From the NCBI GenBank assembly GCA_007132395.1, contig SLOR01000255.1, positions 1-5,404 of the forward strand: DNA of 5,404 bases, in the 5' to 3' direction. The notes under the pieces are model-generated. The model ran no database searches. It had not been told where the DNA came from and saw nothing but the letters and a program-made list of their open reading frames with translations. Shown here one piece after another: positions 1-5,404 of this stretch. The position numbers and the translations under genes were made by a program. How positions within the stretch are numbered: the first letter of the stretch is position 1; the number at the start of each line of letters is the position of its first letter. Source of the DNA: Bacteroidales bacterium. GTDB taxonomy: Bacteria; Bacteroidota; Bacteroidia; Bacteroidales; UBA7960.

Positions 1-7
1 AATTTAG

Positions 8-15
8 TATATTTG
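8..15 (+). promoter_or_regulatory. Candidate Bacteroidota -7 promoter element
   Basis: The octamer TATATTTG matches the TAnnTTTG -7 consensus of the primary sigma factor of Bacteroidota at all six fixed positions. The matching -33 TTTG box would lie about 20 bases further upstream, outside the window, so the promoter cannot be confirmed. If it is used, transcription would start near position 20 and leave a leader of about 90 bases before the receptor gene. A weaker match (TATTTCTG, 45-52) has no TTG at proper spacing. A/T-rich DNA yields such matches by chance. Confidence 0.35.
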
Positions 16-103
16 TTGCTGCACTTTTACCTCTTACACACAATTATTTCTGACCAATTAACCTGTAGGCCTTAGCGTTCAAACTATTGCTAACACTATT
101 ATT

Positions 104-111
104 ATGTAATG
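104..111 (+). promoter_or_regulatory. Start-stop ATGTAATG overlapping the receptor start
   Basis: An ATG at 104-106 is followed at once by TAA (107-109), and this stop overlaps the receptor's ATG at 109-111. An in-frame TAA at 91-93 closes the receptor frame upstream, so the start at 109 is the earliest possible one. No Shine-Dalgarno-like purine run sits 5-10 bases upstream, which is common in Bacteroidota. The minimal start-stop could let a terminating ribosome re-initiate, but it may be chance. Confidence 0.2.
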
Positions 112-2814
112 GGCATTCACAGGATATCTGTATTTTTTATTGCTTTATTTTTTTTCTTTTCTCCGGCTGCACTATCACAATCTGCGGAGTCGGTTACACG
201 GAATGAAAAAAACACCACCCTTGCAGCGTATTTTTCTTTACTGGAAAAGGAAAATCAGATAAATATTTTCTACAGGGATGAATGGCTGCAGGAATTATCT
301 CTTCCCGAAAACCACAGGCAACTATCCATCAATGAATTTTTCGATGCACTTACTGCCGGCACCTCCATGAGCTGGCTGCAGCAGGGGCGCAACATTGTAA
401 TTTTGCCTGCCGAAGGGCAGAGAAGGGGTGAGGTAAGAATAGACGATAACAGAATTTATGTCGGCGACCCTGCCGACCTGGGGCGCTTTACCCGTGCACG
501 TGTTGAAGGACGGGTGTACGACGGGCAGTCTCGCTCTGTACTGCCCGGTGCCACCGTAAGCATTGAAAATACCCCGCATGCAGCAACAACAGATATTGAC
601 GGAAGCTTCTCTTTTCTCCTGCCCGTAGGAGAACATCGTATCAGGGTGTCTTATATCGGCTTCGAGGATTTGACCCGTGAATTATTCCTCTTTGGTGGGG
701 GTGAAATTGAACTGGAGCTGTTTGAAGATTTTGTACAGCTGGAAGGGGTTACCATAAGTGCCCGGCGCATGGGCGACAATATCGGCGGTACACGTATGAG
801 CATAGTGAGTATGGATGCACGTACCTTACGCGAATTGCCGGTAAGTTTCGGAGAAAGTGATATCATCCGCAGCATAACCCTGAAGCCCGGCGTGCAATCG
901 GTAGGTGAATTTGGAAGTGGGTTTAATGTGCGTGGAGGAAGTGTGGATCAAAACCTTATCCTGCTGGAAGGAGTTCCGCTCTTTAACTCCTCCCATTTGT
1001 TTGGCCTTACTTCGGTGGTAAACTCCGATATGATAACCCGGGTCGATTTGCTTAAGGCAGGTATTCCTGCCCGATTTGGTGAACGGGTTTCTTCGGTAAT
1101 GGATATCAATATGAGTGATCAGGAAATTGATCAGACCCGGCTCAGCGGTGGGCTGGGCATCCTGAACTCGCGCCTGCAGCTGCAAACCCCCATTTACCAG
1201 GATAAGCTCTCAGTGTCGCTCTCTGGCCGAACTTCCTACTCCAACTGGTTTCTGGAAAACATGCCCGACACAGAACTGATGAATAGCGAAGCAGGCTTCT
1301 ATGATCTGGCAGGGGTGATTAATTTTAAACCTACAGAAAGGCAGTTCTTCTCCCTTTTTGCCTACCGCAGTCGGGATGATTTTATGATGATGGCCAATTC
1401 TGCCTTCAACTACGAAAGCACCCTGGGGTCTTTGCGCTGGGGCGGCTGGCTGGCTGATAATCTGCGCTCGGATGTCTTGATTGGTTTTAGTGATTACTTC
1501 TACCAGGTGGAAGAAAATATGGAAAGCAACCGGAAAAATTCCTATTTACTAAACTCTGATATTAATTATCGTACCGCCCGCTGGAATATAAACTGGTATC
1601 CCAATCCGGTGCATTCGGTTGAGCTGGGTGCAAGTGTGGTGGACTATGCCATTCATCCCGGAAACATGAAACCCGGCCATGAGGACTCCTATATTCTGCC
1701 CCGGAATCTTGACAAGGAGAATGCCCGGGAGGTGGCGGCATGGGTGAGCGATAATATAAGCCTTACCGCACAGCTCGACCTGGAGCTGGGGCTCAGGTAT
1801 TCTTTTTATCAGATGCAGGGACCTGCAAAAGTTTATGAGTACCACCAAGGGCTGCCACGCACCCTTCACAACGTGGCTGATACCCTGTTTTATGACAAAG
1901 GGGAAACCATTGCCCGCTATGACGGGTGGGAACCCCGCCTTGCTCTGCGCTATGGGCTGGATGAGCAAAGTTCGGTAAAAATATCCTACAACCGCATTCA
2001 TCAGTATATCAACCTGCTGTCCAATACTGCCGTGATGAATCCTTCCGATGTGTGGAAACTCAGCGACAAGCATCTTAAACCCCTTCGGGGCGATCAATTT
2101 GCCATGGGATACTTCCGCAACTTCCCCCAATACCAGCTTGAAACCTCCCTTGAGGTATATTACAAAAACCTGCACAATATTGTGGAATACAAAAACGGGG
2201 CACAGTTGCTTATGAACAGTGCCATAGAAACCGATTTAATTAATGCTCAGGGTTATAGCTACGGGGCAGAACTTTCCCTGGAAAAACACATGGGGCGGCT
2301 CAACGGTTGGTTAAGCTATGCTTTCTCCCTGTCGCGAATAAGAAGTAATGAGGAGTTTGCTGAATCGCAAATCAATCGCAACAATTATTTCCCTTCCAAC
2401 CACGAGCAACCTCACAATGTGGTGTTAAATACCAATTATAATATTTCCAGACGCTGGAGGTTCAATACCACATTTGTTTACGCTACCGGAAGGCCGGTAA
2501 CACTGCCCGAGCTGGTTTACAATTTCGACGGGAATCAGATTATCTATTTTTCAGACAGGAACAGTTACCGTATGCCCGATTATCACAGGCTCGACCTGGC
2601 GATTACCTTCGACCAGAGCCTTCGCAAAAAAAGGAGCTGGAAAGGGAGCTGGACATTATCAGTGGTAAATGTGTATTCGCGTAAAAATGCCTATTCCATC
2701 TTTTACCAGAAAGATACTCCTAATATAGAAAATGATTTCAGACATTTCAGCCTGTATAAAATGTACATTATCGGCCGACCCTTACCTACGCTTACTTATA
2801 ATTTCACCTTTTAA
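109..2814 (+). CDS. TonB-dependent outer-membrane receptor with STN-like and CarboxypepD_reg-like N-terminal domains
   Basis: This is an outer-membrane active transporter driven by TonB-ExbBD; the substrate is unknown. Residues 1-23 form a Sec signal peptide with a Phe-rich core and an ALS cleavage site before Gln24. Residues about 36-100 resemble the STN domain (short secretin/TonB N-terminus), which in FecA-type receptors signals to an anti-sigma factor. Residues about 131-210 are a CarboxypepD_reg-like beta-sandwich (LPGATVSIENT, then TDIDGSFSFLLPVGEHRIRVSY). LEGVTISA (211-218) sits where the TonB box is expected. The plug (about 229-338) carries FNVRGGSVDQNLILLEGVP, then NSSHLFG and PARFGERVSS, hallmarks of the receptor group usually found beside DUF4249 genes. 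The rest is the beta-barrel, ending in YNFTF with a terminal Phe as in outer-membrane assembly signals. At 901 residues it is of normal length and appears intact. Family assignment is firm; ligand and STN signalling are inferred. Confidence 0.95.
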   Translation: MGIHRISVFFIALFFFFSPAALSQSAESVTRNEKNTTLAAYFSLLEKENQINIFYRDEWLQELSLPENHRQLSINEFFDALTAGTSMSWLQQGRNIVILPAEGQRRGEVRIDDNRIYVGDPADLGRFTRARVEGRVYDGQSRSVLPGATVSIENTPHAATTDIDGSFSFLLPVGEHRIRVSYIGFEDLTRELFLFGGGEIELELFEDFVQLEGVTISARRMGDNIGGTRMSIVSMDARTLRELPVSFGESDIIRSITLKPGVQSVGEFGSGFNVRGGSVDQNLILLEGVPLFNSSHLFGLTSVVNSDMITRVDLLKAGIPARFGERVSSVMDINMSDQEIDQTRLSGGLGILNSRLQLQTPIYQDKLSVSLSGRTSYSNWFLENMPDTELMNSEAGFYDLAGVINFKPTERQFFSLFAYRSRDDFMMMANSAFNYESTLGSLRWGGWLADNLRSDVLIGFSDYFYQVEENMESNRKNSYLLNSDINYRTARWNINWYPNPVHSVELGASVVDYAIHPGNMKPGHEDSYILPRNLDKENAREVAAWVSDNISLTAQLDLELGLRYSFYQMQGPAKVYEYHQGLPRTLHNVADTLFYDKGETIARYDGWEPRLALRYGLDEQSSVKISYNRIHQYINLLSNTAVMNPSDVWKLSDKHLKPLRGDQFAMGYFRNFPQYQLETSLEVYYKNLHNIVEYKNGAQLLMNSAIETDLINAQGYSYGAELSLEKHMGRLNGWLSYAFSLSRIRSNEEFAESQINRNNYFPSNHEQPHNVVLNTNYNISRRWRFNTTFVYATGRPVTLPELVYNFDGNQIIYFSDRNSYRMPDYHRLDLAITFDQSLRKKRSWKGSWTLSVVNVYSRKNAYSIFYQKDTPNIENDFRHFSLYKMYIIGRPLPTLTYNFTF

Positions 2815-2850
2815 TGGAGGCTGTTTGCTGAGAACTAAAAATATTAAACC

Positions 2851-3972
2851 ATGCCTAAAAACATTCTAGTCATTTTTATCCCGCTTTTGCTTTTCCTGGT
2901 CTCCTGCCAGGAAGTATATGATGCTGATATCCGAAAGCGTGATGATTTCCTGGTAGTGAGAGCCCTTGTTACCGACAGGGAAGGGGAACATATTGTGCAA
3001 TTGAAGAATACCGTTGCCTATGGGCAGAGGCTCAACCAGGAACCTGAACGTAACGCGGTGGTCTATGTGGATGACGGCGAGGGGAATCGGTTTGATTTTC
3101 AAGAAACCGAACCGGGAATATATATCCACAACGGAGGCTTTGCTGTTGAAAACCAAACCTATATTCTGCATATTGAACTGGCTGACGGACACGTTTATCA
3201 GTCCTTGCCTCAAAGATTGAATGAAGTTCAACCCCTGGATTCGATTTACGGTGAGTTTATGAGCAAACTTCAGGATATCCCCGACCATAATAATGAATTG
3301 GTGCCCACATGGGTGCAGGGAATAGAGTTATATACCGATCTGGATATGTCGGGTGATTTTGCCCGCAGGCTCAGATTTGAGCCCCAATTGCTTATTCAGT
3401 ACTCACAGATTGTAGCTGTTGAAGTGTGCTATGAATATGTGCCACAGGATTCTTCCTTCTGTGATATGTATGATGATGACGATCCTCCATGGCTCTTTTG
3501 CAGAACTAAAGTACCATTAGGCACTGAGATTAACCTTACCCGGCCTGTGTTTGATATGCCCACCGGCGATACCTACCAGCACAACCTGGGTTTCGTGCCC
3601 CGCGACAAACGGTTTTATCCACTGAAGTTTAACGGACAGTTTGACCGCAGGATATTGCTTGCACGTCAGTATGGGCTTACCGAAGATGCATTTGAGTTTT
3701 ACCGCGATATCATTGAGCAAATGACGGCCGAAAATGCACTGTTTGACCCCATCGCCACACAGATAACCGGGAATATCATTTGCACCTCTGATCCTGAAAG
3801 AATAGCCCTGGGACTTTTTGAAGTAGCAGGAGCTTCAGTACAGTCTTTTGTGATGAATCATGAGCCGCTCGATAGAAATGATATCTGGCTGAAGGAAATT
3901 CCAGACCTGTCATTTTTACCCGACCACCGTTGTCACCTGGAAACGATTCCGGAATTCTGGATTTATTATTAA
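2851..3972 (+). CDS. DUF4249 family lipoprotein, probable partner of the upstream receptor
   Basis: This is a lipoprotein of a Bacteroidota family with no established function, typically encoded next to a TonB-dependent receptor. Residues 1-18 are a hydrophobic signal peptide ending in the lipobox LVSC, with Cys19 as the lipidated residue. The N-terminal part fits DUF4249: FLVVRALVTDREGEHIVQL (33-51), then VVYVDDGEGN (70-79), EPGIY (87-91) and LNEVQPLDSIYGEF (123-136), suggesting a beta-sandwich. The C-terminal family block is NIICTSDPERIALGLFEVAG (308-327). The mature chain has Cys193, 204, 217, 311 and 361; an Asp-rich loop (DMYDDDDPPW, 205-214) lies between Cys204 and Cys217. The ATG at 2851 is the earliest possible start because TAA precedes it in frame at 2845-2847. 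A GGAGG at 2816-2820 is about 30 bases upstream, too far to act as a usual ribosome site. The 36-base gap with no terminator suggests co-transcription with the receptor. A SusD-like accessory role is inference. Confidence 0.9.
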   Translation: MPKNILVIFIPLLLFLVSCQEVYDADIRKRDDFLVVRALVTDREGEHIVQLKNTVAYGQRLNQEPERNAVVYVDDGEGNRFDFQETEPGIYIHNGGFAVENQTYILHIELADGHVYQSLPQRLNEVQPLDSIYGEFMSKLQDIPDHNNELVPTWVQGIELYTDLDMSGDFARRLRFEPQLLIQYSQIVAVEVCYEYVPQDSSFCDMYDDDDPPWLFCRTKVPLGTEINLTRPVFDMPTGDTYQHNLGFVPRDKRFYPLKFNGQFDRRILLARQYGLTEDAFEFYRDIIEQMTAENALFDPIATQITGNIICTSDPERIALGLFEVAGASVQSFVMNHEPLDRNDIWLKEIPDLSFLPDHRCHLETIPEFWIYY

Positions 3973-4001
3973 TTCAAGGACTTTAATAGCAACAATGTGA
4001 A

Positions 4002-5404
4002 ATGGACATGCGCTTGGACAGATTAATTCTTTTTTTGCTACTTATACCCGGTAGCAGCTTTATTGCAGCACAGCCATCCCTGGAAAACACCAGGAATTGT
4101 CAGGAGCAAATTCTGCTGCAATCCGACAGGGATATTTATATTGCAGGAGAGACCTTGTTTTTCAGGATGCATTATTTTAATGGAGAAGAAAATCACAATG
4201 GCAGCCAGATTGTAAATGTAATTCTGCGCGATACTACAGGCACCAATGTGCACCAGTTGTCAGGAAGATTACAGGATGATGCTTATTACAGCAGTATATA
4301 TCTTGAAGATACTCTTAGAACTGGCTATTACCAGTTGCTGGCCTTTACCAATCAGATGCGGGCGTTAAATTCTGCCTGCTATGGAAGTTCTGAAGTGCTT
4401 ATTGTAAATCGCTTCGACAGGATTATACCTCAAATACAACAGGAGATAGAATCTCTTAATGGGGGCGAAACTTCACAAAACCACATTAACGGTGGTGAAG
4501 ATTACCCCATTGAAGATAAATCATTGCAAAAGGAAGTACCGAAGTTTGAAGTTTCTGTAACGGAGGCTGTGGCGGGTGTGCAGCAAAAAATAGGAGTAAG
4601 TGTAGAAATCCATGACAAATCATTGCATGATGCTGACTTCTCTGTTGCCGTTGTGCCAAAGCGATCTCTTTTTGCCCAAAATTGGTCTGATACATGGGAG
4701 CCCATTAAGGAAGACAATAAAATACCGGATGAAGATTTTCTGCACCTGTCCGAAAATTCAGGTTTTATTCTCTCGGGAAGAATCGGGAATGGGTCACAAT
4801 CTATGGGAGGGCGAAAGATTCTGCTTTCGGTGCGCGACTCAGTTGCCAACCTGAAATATGCTACAACCCGAGAGAACGGACATTTCTATTTTCATCTGAA
4901 TGATTATTACCTGGGCAAGAGAGTTTTTCTGCGTTTGCACAATGCCGGCGAAAATGATAATGAAGCACGCATTATTATTGATAACAGGTATTTGCCACTT
5001 GCCACCGGATTTCAAACATCAGGAAAAGATTTCTTCCCCTACACTCGTGATTATGTGCTGGAAACCCAAAACTATGTAAGAGTAGAAAAGGCCTTTGAGC
5101 AGCAGACGAAAATGGATGTAAAACCAAACAATTTAAGCGGGTTTTTGCATAAACTGTATTCCTATCCCGACTACAGGGTGTATCCCGACGAGTTTGAAGC
5201 ACTGGATGATTTTGTGGAAATTTCACGCGAGTTGCTTCATGTGGTTCGTCTGCGAAGGCCGGCTGGAACCTACAGTGTGAGGTTGCTGGATGCACGGGCT
5301 GACTTTAGCTACCTCCCGGAAGCTCCCCTCGTATTTGTTGACGGGATGTTAACACCTGCTTTGGACGGGCTTATCCCTAAAAAAAAAAAAAAAATTAAAA
5401 TGAT
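4002..5404 (+). CDS. Secreted macroglobulin (MG2)-like protein with plug-like segment, 3' end outside window
   Basis: The frame stays open from ATG 4002 to the window end (467 codons plus two bases), so the C-terminus is missing. A TAG at 3987-3989 closes the frame upstream; ATG 4008 is an equally plausible start. Residues 1-23 look like a Sec signal peptide (hydrophobic core, IAA before Gln24) without a lipobox. Residues about 36-140 resemble an MG2 domain: SDRDIYIAGETLFFR (41-55), then VNVILRDTTG (71-80) and RTGYYQLLAFT (106-116). Residues about 183-222 and 252-313 look like further beta-sandwich units, the latter like a CarboxypepD_reg fold (GFILSGRI, then TTRENGHFYFHL). Residues 384-442 recall the linker found in these Bacteroidota proteins before a plug-like segment, here APLVFVDGM (441-449). 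No thioester region of alpha-2-macroglobulins is visible. The gene follows the lipoprotein gene by 29 bases, so it is likely the third gene of the operon. A periplasmic or surface role is inferred; domain calls are by eye. Confidence 0.8.
   Translation, partial: MDMRLDRLILFLLLIPGSSFIAAQPSLENTRNCQEQILLQSDRDIYIAGETLFFRMHYFNGEENHNGSQIVNVILRDTTGTNVHQLSGRLQDDAYYSSIYLEDTLRTGYYQLLAFTNQMRALNSACYGSSEVLIVNRFDRIIPQIQQEIESLNGGETSQNHINGGEDYPIEDKSLQKEVPKFEVSVTEAVAGVQQKIGVSVEIHDKSLHDADFSVAVVPKRSLFAQNWSDTWEPIKEDNKIPDEDFLHLSENSGFILSGRIGNGSQSMGGRKILLSVRDSVANLKYATTRENGHFYFHLNDYYLGKRVFLRLHNAGENDNEARIIIDNRYLPLATGFQTSGKDFFPYTRDYVLETQNYVRVEKAFEQQTKMDVKPNNLSGFLHKLYSYPDYRVYPDEFEALDDFVEISRELLHVVRLRRPAGTYSVRLLDARADFSYLPEAPLVFVDGMLTPALDGLIPKKKKKIKM
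5379..5394 (+). repeat. A16 homopolymer inside the third coding region
   Basis: Sixteen consecutive A residues encode Lys460-Lys464 and the first base of Ile465. With 16 As the frame continues as Lys-Ile-Lys-Met to the window end. With 15 As it would read Leu-Lys-stop (TGA at 5401-5403), and with 17 As Asn-stop (TAA at 5396-5398). Tracts of this length are prone to replication or transcription slippage and to sequencing or assembly error. It lies ten bases from the window edge, so the length should be treated with caution. Confidence 0.9.

Larger units (their letters stand above)
109..5404 (+). other. Probable three-gene operon: receptor, DUF4249 lipoprotein, MG2-like protein
   Basis: Three co-directional genes are separated by 36 bases (2815-2850) and 29 bases (3973-4001). 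Neither gap holds a GC-rich hairpin followed by a T run, or a convincing -7/-33 promoter pair. All three products carry export signals (Sec peptide, lipobox, Sec peptide), which fits one envelope complex. Co-transcription is inferred from spacing only. The operon's end lies beyond the window. Confidence 0.7.

Noticed and set aside
72..93. Small inverted repeat TTAGC / GCTAA in the leader.
   Set aside because: A five-base stem with a 12-base loop is weak and expected by chance; no T run follows, so it is neither a terminator nor a supported operator.
1549..2175. A 208-codon open frame on the minus strand.
   Set aside because: It lies fully inside the receptor barrel coding region, has no recognisable domain, and its composition is what a reverse-complement shadow of the barrel would give.
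109..2814. Calling the receptor a SusC-type glycan transporter.
   Set aside because: The neighbour is DUF4249 and not SusD, no glycoside hydrolase is present, and the plug sequence type is the NSSHLFG group; a glycan substrate cannot be supported.
2815..2850. Possible terminator or second promoter between the receptor and lipoprotein genes.
   Set aside because: No GC-rich hairpin with a T run and no paired -33/-7 elements are visible in the 36 bases.
4098..4109. CQEQ at residues 33-36 of the MG2-like protein, resembling the CxEQ thioester motif of alpha-2-macroglobulins.
   Set aside because: It lies right after the signal peptide and before the MG2-like domain, whereas the true motif sits far downstream inside a thioester domain. 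The flanking residues do not match, so it is taken as coincidence.
4612..4854. An 80-codon + strand frame, with overlapping minus-strand frames at 4486-4695 and 4502-4849.
   Set aside because: All fall within the continuous MG2-like coding frame, which has coherent domain patterns; these are shadows.

Overview
The window looks like part of a Bacteroidota (Bacteroidetes) chromosome. Three things point there: a TonB-dependent receptor (TBDR) with the phylum's typical carboxypeptidase-regulatory-like N-terminal extension, a DUF4249 lipoprotein, and start regions that lack a well-placed Shine-Dalgarno sequence and are A/T-rich. A lower rank cannot be fixed from the sequence alone.

Layout, all on the + strand. 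Positions 1-108 are an A/T-rich leader with a good match to the Bacteroidota -7 promoter element (TATATTTG, 8-15). Positions 109-2814 encode a 901-residue outer-membrane TBDR with, in order, a signal peptide, an STN-like domain, a CarboxypepD_reg-like domain, a plug and a beta-barrel. After a 36-base gap, 2851-3972 encodes a 373-residue DUF4249 lipoprotein. After a 29-base gap, 4002 to the window end encodes the first 467 residues of a secreted macroglobulin (MG2)-like protein. It ends in a segment resembling the TBDR plug motif and runs through a 16-A homopolymer just before the window stops.

The gaps are short, hold no visible terminator and all genes point the same way, so the three genes probably form one operon. 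By analogy with SusC/SusD-type pairs, the likely picture is an envelope uptake or surface-display machine: the TBDR is the TonB-powered channel, the DUF4249 lipoprotein is an accessory or lid-like partner, and the MG-like protein is a large periplasmic or surface partner. The substrate is unknown, and no enzyme, regulator or metal-binding signature in the window identifies it. The most notable points are the recurrent but functionally undefined three-gene arrangement and the in-frame A16 tract, where gain or loss of one A would stop translation within a few codons.
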